From the NCBI RefSeq assembly GCF_001613265.1, contig NZ_BDCA01000010.1, positions 1-64,000 on the forward strand: a stretch of 64,000 bases of DNA, read 5' to 3'. Shown here piece by piece: positions 47,693 to 56,951 of this stretch; position 1 is the stretch's first letter; every line of letters begins with the position of its first letter. The notes under the pieces were generated by a model. It saw only the letters and a program-made list of their open reading frames with translations, made no database searches and had not been told where the DNA came from. The translations under genes were made by a program, and so were the position numbers. The stretch is from Nocardia vermiculata NBRC 100427. Lineage in GTDB: Bacteria > Actinomycetota > Actinomycetes > Mycobacteriales > Mycobacteriaceae.

Positions 47693-49327
47693 CTACAGCG
47701 TGGTCACCGTCAACTCGCCGTCGGCGTAGCGGGCCCGCAGCCGCTTCTTGTCGAATTTGCCGACACTGGTCTTGGGCACCTCGTCGATGAAGGTCCAGTG
47801 CTCGGGCAGCTGCCATTTGGCGAACTTGCCGGCCAGGAAGTCGCGGAGTTCGGCCGGTTCGGCGGTCGTCCCCTCCTTGAGCACGATCGCGACCAGCGGA
47901 CGTTCGTCCCACTTCTCGTCCGGCACGCCGATCACCGAGGCCTCCGCCACGGCGGGATGCCCCATGATCGCGTTCTCCAGATCGACCGACGAAATCCACT
48001 CACCGCCGGACTTGATCACATCCTTGGACCGGTCGACCAGCGTCAGATACCCGTTCGAGGTGATCTTGCCGACGTCACCGGTCTTCAGCCAGCCGTCGTC
48101 GAATTTGTCCGCGTCGATCTGCGCCCCGTCGGGCGAGTAGTACGAGCCGGTGATCCACGGCCCGCGCACCTCGAGTTCCCCGACGGCCGCACCGTCGTTG
48201 GGCAGTATCGAGCCGTCGTCGGCCACCAGGCGTGCCTGCACCGCGGCCGGGAAGCGCCCCTGGGTATAGCGGTATTCCCACTCCTGCTCCCCCTCGGCCC
48301 CCTTGGGCGGGTGCGCGACGCTGCCCAGCGGCGAGGTCTCGGTCATGCCCCAGGCGTGCAGCAGTCGCACACCGTGCTTCTCCTGGAAGGCGTGCATCAT
48401 CGACGGCGGCAGCGCGGAACCGCCCACCACGACTTCACGCAGATGCCGGATGTCCTGCGGGTTCGCGTCGAGTTCGGCCAGTACTCCACCCCAGATGGTG
48501 GGGACGGCGGCGGCGAAGGTCGGCTTCACCTCGGCCATCATGTCCAGCAGCGGACGCGGCTGCAGGAACCGGTCCGGCATCAGCACGCTGGCGCCCGCCA
48601 TCATCGCCGCGTACGGCATCCCCCAGGCGTTGGCGTGGAACAGCGGCACGATGGCCAGCACGGTGTCCGAACCGGTGAAGCCCATACTCGCGTTGGTGAG
48701 GATCTGCATGGCGTGCAGCCAGTTGGAGCGGTGCGAGTAGACCACCCCCTTGGGATCGCCGGTGGTGCCGGAGGTGTAGCACATACCGGCGGCGGACCGT
48801 TCGTCGATCACCGGGAAGTCGTAGGTATCGGGTTGCGCCGCAAGCAGTTCCGTATACGAGTGCACCTGCACACCGGCCGGCGCCTGCAGTTCTGCGGCAT
48901 CGCCGTTGGCGACGATGACGTGCCGGACCGTGCGCAGCGTCGGCAGATACTTCGAGAACATCGGCAGCAGCGAACCGTCGACGATCACGACCTGATCCTC
49001 GGCGTGGTTGGCCACGTAGGTGATCTGATCCGGGAACAGCCGCAGGTTCAGCGCATGCAGCACCGCACCCATCGCGGGAATGGCCGCATAGGCGACCATA
49101 TGCTCGTTGTTGTTCCACATGAACGTGGCCACCCGGTCGCCCGCACCGATACCGAGACCACGCAGCGCGTTGGCCAGCCGTGCCGACTCCGCACCGAACT
49201 CCCGGTAGGTCATGGTGCGCACTCCGTCACCGGTCCAGGTCGACACCGTGGCGTCGCCGTGGAACGTCGACGCGTACCGCAGCAGTGTCGCCAGGGACAG
49301 CTGTTCGTCCTGCATCGTGCTGAACAT
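47693..49327 (-). CDS. AMP-dependent acyl-CoA synthetase (FadD type) 2
   Basis: This 544-residue long/medium-chain fatty acid CoA ligase has all adenylate-forming motifs: MCYTSGTTGDPKGVVYSH (P-loop), HAWGMTETSPLGSV (A5), LKTGDVGKI (ribose Asp), DVIKSGGEWISSVDLEN (hinge) and KTSVGKFDKKRLR with the catalytic Lys. WNNNEHMVAYAAIPAMGAVL and DQITYVANHAEDQVV in the N-domain are typical of the medium-chain acyl-CoA ligase group. Start ATG 49325-49327 (MFSTMQDEQ); a second ATG four codons on is possible. It is separated by 140 bases from the thioesterase gene, so it may or may not share its transcript. Confidence 0.9.
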   Translation of the reverse strand: MFSTMQDEQLSLATLLRYASTFHGDATVSTWTGDGVRTMTYREFGAESARLANALRGLGIGAGDRVATFMWNNNEHMVAYAAIPAMGAVLHALNLRLFPDQITYVANHAEDQVVIVDGSLLPMFSKYLPTLRTVRHVIVANGDAAELQAPAGVQVHSYTELLAAQPDTYDFPVIDERSAAGMCYTSGTTGDPKGVVYSHRSNWLHAMQILTNASMGFTGSDTVLAIVPLFHANAWGMPYAAMMAGASVLMPDRFLQPRPLLDMMAEVKPTFAAAVPTIWGGVLAELDANPQDIRHLREVVVGGSALPPSMMHAFQEKHGVRLLHAWGMTETSPLGSVAHPPKGAEGEQEWEYRYTQGRFPAAVQARLVADDGSILPNDGAAVGELEVRGPWITGSYYSPDGAQIDADKFDDGWLKTGDVGKITSNGYLTLVDRSKDVIKSGGEWISSVDLENAIMGHPAVAEASVIGVPDEKWDERPLVAIVLKEGTTAEPAELRDFLAGKFAKWQLPEHWTFIDEVPKTSVGKFDKKRLRARYADGELTVTTL

Positions 49328-49706
49328 CTAAGACTCCTTCACCAGTGAATGGCGTCACACCTGCCGCGAGGATAGACCGGCGGCACACGTGTCGCACGAA
49401 CAGCCCGGAATCGGGAGAAAACGGATACGCGCGGTGATTGAATCACCGCGCGCATCCGTTGCGTTCGCCCCGCCGGATCGGCCGGTTGCGACGACACCCC
49501 CTGCAGCGCCGTCGAAAACACCAAATAGTCACCGGGGCAGTCTTTTTGAAAAGCAAAAGACCACGTCGATACTAGTTTCGATACGCACACCCTGTCCAGT
49601 CGAACGCGCACGTCACACCGGCAAAACCCGAACAGGTGACCGGAAATATTGATTGTTTGGCCGCTGATCTCTCGAAAACGCTTCCGACCGGTTCTACGCT
49701 TCATAT
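49328..49706. promoter_or_regulatory. Divergent spacer with a long hairpin and an A/T-rich inverted repeat
   Basis: This 379-base spacer lies between divergent acyl-CoA ligase and monooxygenase genes and has no supportable gene. It contains an inverted repeat at 49421-49459, ACGGATACGCGCGGTGA / TCACCGCGCGCATCCGT around TTGAA with one mismatch. A second, A/T-rich repeat GTCTTTT / AAAAGAC lies at 49540-49561. Both flanking promoters must lie here, so the hairpin is not in a normal terminator position. Confidence 0.6.
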
Positions 49707-51176
49707 ATGACTGCCACGCCATCCATCGTGATCATCGGCGCCGGATTCGCCGGCCTCGGCATGGCGCTGGAATTGCACCGCGCCGGCATCGACAACTTCA
49801 CCATCGTCGAGAAGGCCGAGGACCTCGGTGGCGTCTGGCGGGAGAACACCTACCCCGGCGCGGCATGCGATGTTCCCTCCCCGCTGTACTCGTGGTCGTT
49901 CGAGCCGCGCACGGATTGGCCCCGCCGCTTTTCCCAGCAGCGCGATATCCACGCCTATATGCGTTCGATCGCCGAAAAGCACGATCTGCCACGCAAGATC
50001 AGGTTCGGCACCGAGATCACCGATGCGGAATTCGACACCGGCCACGGCCGGTGGGAAATGCGCACCACCGACGGGCAGACCCTCACCGCCGATGTGCTGA
50101 TTCCCGCCGTGGGGCAACTCTCCCGGCCCGCCCTGCCGAATCTGCCCGGCATAGACACCTTCACCGGCGCCGCATTCCATTCCGCCGAATGGGACCACAG
50201 CGTCGATCTGACCGGTAAGCGGGTGGCGTGCATCGGCACCGGCGCCAGTGCCATCCAGTACATTCCGGCCATCGCGCCGACCGTCGGCCACCTGACCCTG
50301 TTCCAGCGCTCCGCCGCCTGGGTGCTGCCGAAATTCGATACCGAATACAACGCCGTGCATCATGCGCTGTTCAAGTATCTGCCGCCCACCCGCTGGGCCG
50401 AACGCTTCGCCATCTGGACCTTCTTCGAGGTGATGGCGCTGGCCCTGACCGATGTTCCGTGGATCAAGGGCCCGGTGATCGGCATCGCCGACCGGCATCG
50501 CGCCAAGGCGATCTCCGATCCGGAGCTCCTCGCCAAACTGACACCCGATTACATGGCCGGCTGTAAACGGGGTCTGTTCTCCAATGATTATTTCCCCGCC
50601 CTGGCCCGGCCGAATGTGAGCGTGGAAACCACCGCGATCGAGGCGGTCACCGAAACCGGAATACGCACCGCCGACGGCGTCGAACACGAGGTCGATGTCA
50701 TCATCTACGGCACCGGATTCAAGGGCACCGAATTTCTGGCACCGATGAATATCTACGGCCTGAGCGGGCGCAAACTGTCCGACGAGTGGTCCCCCGAGGG
50801 GGCCCGCGCCTTCCTCGGAATGTCGGTGCCGGATTTCCCGAACCTGTTCATGATGTACGGACCCAACACCAACGTGGGTTCGGGCTCCATCATCTACATG
50901 CTCGAATCGCAGGCCCGCTACATCCGGCAAGTGGTGGAATACCTGTCCGGGACCTCGGGCCGTTTCCTGTCCGCGCAGCCGGCGGCCGAACAGGCCTGGG
51001 ACGACTGGCTGCAGAAGCGCCTGGTGAACACGCCGTGGAATTTCTGCTCCAGCTGGTACCGCAACGCCTCGGGGCGGATCACCAACAACTGGCCCGGTGC
51101 GACACTGCTGTTCCGCTGGAAGACACGACGTTTCGACCCGGCCGACTACGCCGAAGGCACCGCGTCCGCAGCCTGA
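49707..51176 (+). CDS. Flavin-containing Baeyer-Villiger-type monooxygenase
   Basis: This FAD- and NADPH-dependent monooxygenase has 489 residues. It has two Rossmann motifs, IVIIGAGFAGLGMALEL (FAD, residues 7-23) and VACIGTGASAIQYIP (NADPH, around 173), and between them FTGAAFHSAEWD, matching the Baeyer-Villiger fingerprint FxGxxxHxxxW with Asp in place of the final Pro. Typical conserved segments ENTYPGAACDVPSPLYSWSF and GTGFKGTEFL are also present. Such enzymes convert ketones to esters or oxidise heteroatoms; the substrate is unknown. Start ATG 49707. Only 10 bases separate its stop from the convergent peptidase gene. Confidence 0.9.
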   Translation: MTATPSIVIIGAGFAGLGMALELHRAGIDNFTIVEKAEDLGGVWRENTYPGAACDVPSPLYSWSFEPRTDWPRRFSQQRDIHAYMRSIAEKHDLPRKIRFGTEITDAEFDTGHGRWEMRTTDGQTLTADVLIPAVGQLSRPALPNLPGIDTFTGAAFHSAEWDHSVDLTGKRVACIGTGASAIQYIPAIAPTVGHLTLFQRSAAWVLPKFDTEYNAVHHALFKYLPPTRWAERFAIWTFFEVMALALTDVPWIKGPVIGIADRHRAKAISDPELLAKLTPDYMAGCKRGLFSNDYFPALARPNVSVETTAIEAVTETGIRTADGVEHEVDVIIYGTGFKGTEFLAPMNIYGLSGRKLSDEWSPEGARAFLGMSVPDFPNLFMMYGPNTNVGSGSIIYMLESQARYIRQVVEYLSGTSGRFLSAQPAAEQAWDDWLQKRLVNTPWNFCSSWYRNASGRITNNWPGATLLFRWKTRRFDPADYAEGTASAA

Positions 51177-51186
51177 CCTACCGGTT

Positions 51187-53409
51187 TCACCACCGCACCC
51201 GGGTGAACACCGCCACCTCGCTGTCCTGGCGATAGAAGATGTCGGCCGGTGCGTCGGCGAATCCGGAGTCCGGCAGCCAGCTGTAGTCGATCACCCGCAG
51301 GTTCAGTGGACCGGCCGCCACAGTGAGTTCGACCTCGACCCCTTCGGGCGGCACCGCCACGAATTCGAATCCCTGGGAGGGGACGGGCGTGATCTCTCGC
51401 CCGGCGACCCGCAACGACTCGACCGGTTCCCGGTAGCGCAAGGCCACCGACGGTGCCGCCCGCGCGGACCACACGCGCAGCCGCACCTGGCGGCGACCGG
51501 ATTCGGTGGTGTCGGAAAGCTTCTCGATCCGTGGAGCGGGCAGCTGCCGGTCCGGGGCCGCCCCGGAAGCGGTGGTCTCGTCCCACAGTTGCGCGAATTG
51601 TTCCGGGGGCAGCCCGGTCCCGACGAACTTCTCGGTCCACCGGTCCGGCCGCTGTTCGGAAAGCCACTGCGCCTCATGGTGTTCGGCATCGAGCGCATAC
51701 ACCAGTTGCGACATCAGCGGGTGCCGGTCGTCGAAACGATCGACCACCGCGCCGGCAACGGCCAGCACCACCGTGAGCAGCACCGCGACGGCCGGCACGA
51801 GGGCCCCCCGGCGCTCGGGCCACGCGTGGGTGAGGGTGAGTACGAACAGCACCCCGAGCACCGTCACCACCGGAGCGGTGAGATAGGCGGCCCCGGAAAG
51901 ACCCGACTGCAACGCCGAGAACGCGGTACCGCCCAGCAGTACTGCCGCCGGCACCACGCCGAGAGTCAGCACCGGCAGCCGCCACCGTTGCGGTAGCGCG
52001 AGCGCCACCGCCGCACCGGCCGCGGCGACGAATGCGGGAACGACCACGATCGCCCCGGATGGGGGCAGTGCCGCCGTCAGCGCCGCGCCGATCACCGCGA
52101 CCGCGCCGAGTGCACCGGCTGCGGTCGCACCCGAACCGAACCATCGCCGCGACAGCGCATACCACAGCGCGAGCACGGCGACACATGCCATGATCACGGC
52201 GGCCTGGTAGAACTGCGGCCGATACGGATCCACGAACAGCGCCCGATACTCCGGGCGGATCGCCTGGATTCCCTGCCACAGACCGTAGACCGCGCCCATC
52301 GCGAGCGGGACCGCGAGCACGGCGGTGACCAGGGCACCGACACTGCGACCGATGGTCAGCTCACCGCTGCGGCGCATCCGCCACGTCACTGTGGCCACCA
52401 ACAGCACGGTGGCGGCCGCGAGCACCACGATCACCCAGGGCGGCAGTACCAGCAGCACCCCGAACGGGAGCAGGGTGTAGGCCCGGTCGCCGTCGTCGAG
52501 CGCGCCGAGATCACGAGCACCGAAATCACGGGTCTGGGCGAGGGTATTGTCGCCGAACTGCTGCACCGTCGCCGGGTCGACATGGTCAGGATCATCGAAA
52601 GGATTGTGGTAGTAAGCATTTCGACCGGCGAAGGCCCAATCGAGCACCTTCATCCCGGCCGGGTCGAGCGCGGAGAAATCGGTGTGGCTGCTGGTCTGGT
52701 CGCCCGCCAGGGCCGTCGACAGCGAATCGGTGTTCGGACGCGGAACCGTGGCGACCGAACGGATCAGCTCACCGTCGGGATGGCTGATCCGCCACAGGAT
52801 CGGCGGTCCACCGGCACCGCGCGCCTCGTGATTGATCGCCACCGCGCCCCGCGGATCGACCGCGCCGGAAGCCGCGAACGCCTCCGCGCCCAGCAGCCCC
52901 GCCTCCTCACCGTCGGTGAGCAGCACCACCAGATCGTTGCGTAGCGGTGTCGCGCCCAACGCCCGCACCGACTCCAGTACGGTCGCCACCCCCACGGCGT
53001 CGTCGTTCGCGCCGGGCCCGGAGGGCGTCGAGTCGTAATGCGCTACCAGGTACAGCGTTCCGGTCGAGTCGGTACCGGGCCGGTGCGCGACGATATTGTC
53101 GACCGCCCCCAGGGTCGGCACCGATCGATCCAGCGGAATCCTTCCGACACCGTGCCGAATCTCGGTGTCCAGTCCCAGGTCTCGCAACCGACCGACGAGA
53201 TGGTCACGGACCCGGTCGTGTTCGGCGGTGCCGACCGGATGCGGTGTCGACGCGATCTCACGCACGGTGCTCATCGCGCGGTCGGCGCTGAATTCGGTAG
53301 CCGGTGCGGACCCGTCGCGATGACCGTGCGGTTGTTGCTCCCAGGCACTGGCGATCGCCACGAAGACCAGCAGTACGAAAGCCGACACACCGGCCACTCG
53401 ACGCCCCAT
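51187..53409 (-). CDS. Membrane-anchored M28-family zinc peptidase
   Basis: This 740-residue M28 (aminopeptidase Y-type) peptidase has a large membrane domain. An N-terminal hydrophobic segment (VAGVSAFVLLVFVAIASAW) precedes the peptidase domain (about residues 45-300), with AHYDSTPSGPGANDDAVG (zinc ligands His and Asp), LTDGEEAGLLGA (catalytic Glu pair), NHEARGAGGP and QTSSHTDF (last His). Residues about 310-620 contain around eight transmembrane helices, followed by a C-terminal beta-rich outer domain of about 130 residues. The architecture resembles ER-type M28 metallopeptidases. Start ATG 53407-53409; a TTG at 53433 is the alternative. Confidence 0.87.
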   Translation of the reverse strand: MGRRVAGVSAFVLLVFVAIASAWEQQPHGHRDGSAPATEFSADRAMSTVREIASTPHPVGTAEHDRVRDHLVGRLRDLGLDTEIRHGVGRIPLDRSVPTLGAVDNIVAHRPGTDSTGTLYLVAHYDSTPSGPGANDDAVGVATVLESVRALGATPLRNDLVVLLTDGEEAGLLGAEAFAASGAVDPRGAVAINHEARGAGGPPILWRISHPDGELIRSVATVPRPNTDSLSTALAGDQTSSHTDFSALDPAGMKVLDWAFAGRNAYYHNPFDDPDHVDPATVQQFGDNTLAQTRDFGARDLGALDDGDRAYTLLPFGVLLVLPPWVIVVLAAATVLLVATVTWRMRRSGELTIGRSVGALVTAVLAVPLAMGAVYGLWQGIQAIRPEYRALFVDPYRPQFYQAAVIMACVAVLALWYALSRRWFGSGATAAGALGAVAVIGAALTAALPPSGAIVVVPAFVAAAGAAVALALPQRWRLPVLTLGVVPAAVLLGGTAFSALQSGLSGAAYLTAPVVTVLGVLFVLTLTHAWPERRGALVPAVAVLLTVVLAVAGAVVDRFDDRHPLMSQLVYALDAEHHEAQWLSEQRPDRWTEKFVGTGLPPEQFAQLWDETTASGAAPDRQLPAPRIEKLSDTTESGRRQVRLRVWSARAAPSVALRYREPVESLRVAGREITPVPSQGFEFVAVPPEGVEVELTVAAGPLNLRVIDYSWLPDSGFADAPADIFYRQDSEVAVFTRVRW

Positions 53410-53472
53410 CCGGCGATGGTATCCCGACAACACCCGACATATCGGGCCACCAAAAACGGGGGCAGGCGGGCG

Positions 53473-54336
53473 TCAGGCCGCGCGCGGGCGGGCGACGATA
53501 ATCGGGCACTCCACGCTGTGCACCAGCGCCTGACTGGTCGAGCCGAGCGTCATCCCGGGAAATCCACCCTTGCCGTGGCTGCCGACCACCACCAGCTGGG
53601 CCGCGGTGGACTCGTCGAGCAGACGCCGCACCGGCCGGTCCTCGACCACGACCCGCCGCACCTCGACCGGCTCGTCCGGATCCTCGTGCGCGGCGAGCGC
53701 GGTGTCGAGCAGCCGATTCCCCTCCTCGTCCAACGCGGCCGGCGAGGGATAATCACCGAATCGTTGCCAGGTGTGCACCACCACCAGACCGGTACCACGC
53801 CGGCGGGCTTCGCCCATCGCGATCGTCAGCGCCTCCGCACTGCACGGGGAATCGTCGTAGCCGACCACCACCGGCCGTTCGGCCCCCGGTGGTGGTCCCG
53901 CGGGCACCACGGCGATCGGGCCCTGCGCATGCCGCACGAGCGCGGTACTCACCGAGCCGAGCAGACTGCGCTGATACGCACCGAGCCCCCGGGCTCCGAC
54001 CACCACCAGCCGCGCACCGCCGGCCCGCTCCAGCAGCGCGGGAATGATGGGCCCGTCGATCACGGCGGCAGACGTGCCGATCCCCGGCGCGACCTCGGCC
54101 GCCACCACGACCGCGGCGTCGACCGCCTGCCGGGCCTGCTCGCGCAAACGGTCGTGATGCTCGCGCACGCCAGGATCGCCGGCATGCTCCTCCGGAACCG
54201 GCGGCACCGCCGACACCACCTCGAGCGGCGCCTTGTACAGGACAGCATCGTGAGCGGCCCACCGCACCGCCCGCATCGCATCCTCGGAACTGTCGACCCC
54301 CACCACCACGGGCGCTTTCGGCGCATGTGCGGCCAT
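53473..54336 (-). CDS. Universal stress protein with two USP domains
   Basis: This 287-residue tandem USP starts at ATG 54334-54336 after GGAAGG. Domain 1 (about 8-145) has VVVGVDSSEDAMRAVRWA and the ATP-binding pattern GARGLGAYQRSLLGSVS. Domain 2 (about 150-285) has VVVGYDDSPCSAEAL and GSHGKGGFPGMTLGSTS. Both fit the GxxGx(9)G(S/T) nucleotide-binding motif. Double USPs of this kind in mycobacteria are commonly part of the dormancy (DosR) response. It is divergent from an Acg-type nitroreductase gene, itself a common DosR partner. Confidence 0.92.
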   Translation of the reverse strand: MAAHAPKAPVVVGVDSSEDAMRAVRWAAHDAVLYKAPLEVVSAVPPVPEEHAGDPGVREHHDRLREQARQAVDAAVVVAAEVAPGIGTSAAVIDGPIIPALLERAGGARLVVVGARGLGAYQRSLLGSVSTALVRHAQGPIAVVPAGPPPGAERPVVVGYDDSPCSAEALTIAMGEARRRGTGLVVVHTWQRFGDYPSPAALDEEGNRLLDTALAAHEDPDEPVEVRRVVVEDRPVRRLLDESTAAQLVVVGSHGKGGFPGMTLGSTSQALVHSVECPIIVARPRAA

Positions 54337-54475
54337 GATCACCTTCCTCGATCGCGGTTCACGAACAGGACTTCGCCGACGTTTCGTCGATCCTATGCTG
54401 ATTGGCAACCGCGATACTGGTAACGACCTGGATAGACGCACGTGCACCCGACGATCCATCGCTCTGGGAGGCATC

Positions 54476-55447
54476 ATGCACGACATTCCCGATCGCGCCA
54501 CCGTAGGCGCGGCACTGCAGCTCGCCGCCCGCGCTCCCTCGGTGCACAACACCCAGCCCTGGCGCTGGGACTTCGACGGCACCCGGTTACGGCTGTTCAG
54601 CGATTCCGAACGGCAACTGAAGGTGGCCGATCCGAGCGGACGACAGGAAGTGATCAGCTGCGGCGCCCACCTGCACCACGCCCGGATCGCCTTCGCAGCC
54701 CAGGGCCACCCGCTGACCGTGTCCTACTCCCCCGAGCAGGCACCACACGAGCTGCTCGCCGTCGCCGAATTCGCACCGCGGCGCGAGCCCTCCCACCGGG
54801 AGCGCGCCCTGGCCGCGGCCATCCGGCGGCGGCGCACCGATCGGCTGCCGATGTCGGCTCTCGAGCGTCCCGAACTGGTGGATCAGCTGCGTGAAGTTTC
54901 GACACTGCCCGGCGTGCAGTTCGACGTGGTGGACGATTCGGTGCGGCCCCGCCTGGCCGCCGCCTCGCGTCACACCGCCGCGCTGCAACAGTTCGACACC
55001 CCGTATCAGAGCGAACTGCGCTGGTGGACCGGTAATTTCGATCTCCCCGAAGGAATTCCGGCGAGCTCCCTGGCCACCGCGCGCGAGGCGGTGCTGGTCG
55101 ACGTAGGCCGCAACTTCCCCATTCCTCCCGGGCCCCCACGTCGTGCGGAAGAACCCGACCGCGCGACCCTGCTGGTGCTCAGCACCACCGTGAACGCCGA
55201 CCACGACTGGCTGGCCACCGGCGAGTCCCTGTCCACCGCCCTGCTGTCGGCCACCGCCGCCGACCTGGCCACCTGCCCGCTCACCCACATCACCGAGGTC
55301 GCGGCAGCCGTGCGCGCTATCAGTGCTCTACTCCCCGAAGGACGGATCCCGCAGGTCCTGATGCGGGTCGGAATCGCACCCCACGACACTTTCGTCCCGC
55401 CGACACCGCGGCGGGCAGTGGAAGATTTCGTGAGCTTCGCCGGCTGA
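54476..55447 (+). CDS. Acg-family nitroreductase-like FMN-binding protein
   Basis: This 323-residue protein resembles the Acg group (Rv2032/Rv3131-type) of the nitroreductase superfamily, which is thought to bind and sequester FMN rather than to reduce nitro compounds. Features: AARAPSVHNTQPWRWDF at the N-terminus (FMN phosphate contact region), RRRTDRLPMS, and two degenerate nitroreductase halves with LLVLSTTVNADHDWLATGES in the second. ATG 54476 follows GGGAGG; the frame is open upstream but family length supports this start. A terminator follows. The pairing with a divergent double USP suggests a shared hypoxia or stress response. Confidence 0.87.
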   Translation: MHDIPDRATVGAALQLAARAPSVHNTQPWRWDFDGTRLRLFSDSERQLKVADPSGRQEVISCGAHLHHARIAFAAQGHPLTVSYSPEQAPHELLAVAEFAPRREPSHRERALAAAIRRRRTDRLPMSALERPELVDQLREVSTLPGVQFDVVDDSVRPRLAAASRHTAALQQFDTPYQSELRWWTGNFDLPEGIPASSLATAREAVLVDVGRNFPIPPGPPRRAEEPDRATLLVLSTTVNADHDWLATGESLSTALLSATAADLATCPLTHITEVAAAVRAISALLPEGRIPQVLMRVGIAPHDTFVPPTPRRAVEDFVSFAG

Positions 55448-55461
55448 GGAACCGAAAAAGA

Positions 55462-55497
55462 TTCGGGCGGTGCGCCTGTCACGGCACACCGCCCGAA
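55462..55497. terminator. Hairpin terminator between convergent genes
   Basis: TTCGGGCGGTG (55462-55472) pairs perfectly with CACCGCCCGAA (55487-55497) around a 14-base loop, with A-rich sequence before and GATT after. It lies between the ends of the Acg-type gene (+) and the aquaporin gene (-). Confidence 0.8.
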
Positions 55498-55512
55498 GAT
55501 TCCGGGACTCGC

Positions 55513-56322
55513 TCAACGGTAGTGGCGGTTCTCCCCTTCGGCGGTGCCGGCCGGACGCTGCGCCGCTTCCACCTCCTCGCGGATGGTCGAGGTCGGTTCG
55601 GTGGAGGAGATCTCTTCCTTCCGCGGATACAGATAGAGCATGACCACCGCGGCAAGGACACCACCGATGAGCGGGGCGATGATGAACAACCACAACTGGC
55701 TCAGCGCATCGCCACCGACGAACAGGGCAGGACCGATGCTGCGGGCCGGATTGACCGAGGTGCCGGTGAGCGGAATACCGATCAGATGCACCGTTCCCAG
55801 CGCGAAACCGATCGAGGCCGCCGAAACGACGGTGGTGCCGATCTTCGAAGTCACCGCGAGCACCACCGAGACGAAGATGAAGGTCAGCACCACCTCGACC
55901 GCGAAGGCGCCGCCGGTGCCGAGATAAACCATCGAGGCATCGCCGAACCCATCGGCGCCGAGCCCCTGCTTCGAGGTCGAATACCCCTGCGCACCACTGA
56001 AAATGCCACGCAACACCGCAGCACCGGCAATACCACCGACCACCTGCGCGACCCAGTATCCGACCGCTTCGGTGATCGTTATCCGGCCCGACGCCAGAAA
56101 TCCGATGGTGACCGCCGGATTGATATGCGCGCCGGAAATCGAGCCGAGGGCGTAGGCGAGGATCAGCATCACGAAGCCGAAGGCCAATGCCGTGGCGACG
56201 ACGCCCGCCGAAGGGCTGGCCGCGGCCATCCCGTAACCGAACGACAACAGCGCCACACCGGCGCCGATGAAGACCAGAATCGCCGTGCCTAGAAATTCGG
56301 CGAATAGTGCACGAACATTCAT
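55513..56322 (-). CDS. aqpZ: Aquaporin (AqpZ-type MIP channel)
   Basis: This 269-residue water channel has six transmembrane helices and the two MIP half-helix motifs SGAHINPAVT (about residue 65) and TGTSVNPARS (about residue 190), both with intact NPA. Gly/His/Arg-type filter residues around these loops favour water over glycerol, but this is only a by-eye judgement. The last 35 residues are charged and cytoplasmic (EEISSTEPTS...). The start is ATG 56320-56322, directly after AGGAGGAGTCG. It appears monocistronic with a repeat-bearing upstream region. Confidence 0.92.
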   Translation of the reverse strand: MNVRALFAEFLGTAILVFIGAGVALLSFGYGMAAASPSAGVVATALAFGFVMLILAYALGSISGAHINPAVTIGFLASGRITITEAVGYWVAQVVGGIAGAAVLRGIFSGAQGYSTSKQGLGADGFGDASMVYLGTGGAFAVEVVLTFIFVSVVLAVTSKIGTTVVSAASIGFALGTVHLIGIPLTGTSVNPARSIGPALFVGGDALSQLWLFIIAPLIGGVLAAVVMLYLYPRKEEISSTEPTSTIREEVEAAQRPAGTAEGENRHYR

Positions 56323-56729
56323 CGACTCCTCCTGATCACGCGCAACGCCCGGTCGGACTCGCACGAATATTCGAGAGTGCTGAAAAGTAGCGAGCAGCGG
56401 GGATGTTACCGGAGCATCCCCATTTTGCCGGTAAATTACCGGTATCCAGAAGTTGTCCAGAATGGTATTGCCGGTGCAACACCGCCCGGCGAACGACCGG
56501 AACAATCCGGCGCCACCCCCACTCCCGCCTGGACTCACCCGCAGCAATATGCCCAGATCCAGTCCCCGCGGAAGCCAACCCTCGAGGTACCTACCCGCCC
56601 ACCCCCACCGAACCGTTACACTTGCGCGAGGTCGGCGACCCAGATCGCCGCACCACCCCGCAGGACAACCGGACAGCGCGTACGAATACCGTTCTCCACC
56701 AGGCGTTCCACGAACTGCCCCAGTCCGGC
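56323..56729. promoter_or_regulatory. Spacer upstream of aquaporin and tRNA-Arg
   Basis: This 407-base region contains no supportable gene. Left of centre it is A/T-richer and holds the palindrome CCGGTA-AAT-TACCGG (56428-56442) and further TACCGG or TGCCGG copies (for example near 56406 and 56468), about 85-150 bases upstream of the aquaporin start. The promoter for the tRNA gene should lie in the right part, but I find no convincing boxes. Confidence 0.45.
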
Positions 56730-56805
56730 GCCCTCGTAGCTCAGGGGATAGAGCACCGCTCTCCTAAAGCGGGTGTCGCAGGTTCGAATCCTGCCGAGGG
56801 CACCA
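56730..56805 (+). tRNA. tRNA-Arg (anticodon CCT)
   Basis: A complete cloverleaf: acceptor GCCCTCG pairs with CGAGGGC, D-arm GCTC/GAGC, anticodon stem CCGCT/AGCGG around the loop CTCCTAA, giving anticodon CCT at 56763-56765 (reads AGG). T-arm GCAGG-TTCGAAT-CCTGC, discriminator A, and CCA encoded at 56803-56805. No integrase or direct repeat of the 3' end is seen nearby, so there is no sign of use as an attachment site. Confidence 0.95.
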
Positions 56806-56951
56806 ACCTGCGCATCATTTGCGCAGTTCAGGACAGTTTGGACGATTGTGTCCGCCCAGGGCTTCTGCACCAGGACCTCGCCATCGAGGTCACCGGAGAC
56901 GCCCGGCTCAGCATCACCACGGCGGGACTGCTGCCCAGCGAGCGGTTCCAG

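Noticed and set aside
54368..54387. Full DosR box between the USP and Acg-type genes
   Set aside because: Only one half (GGACTT) fits; the second half has too many mismatches to list as a regulatory site. It is kept as part of a finding only.
56730..56805. tRNA-Arg as integration site of a genomic island
   Set aside because: No integrase gene and no direct repeat of the tRNA 3' end were found in the window, and the flanking genes look like ordinary chromosome.
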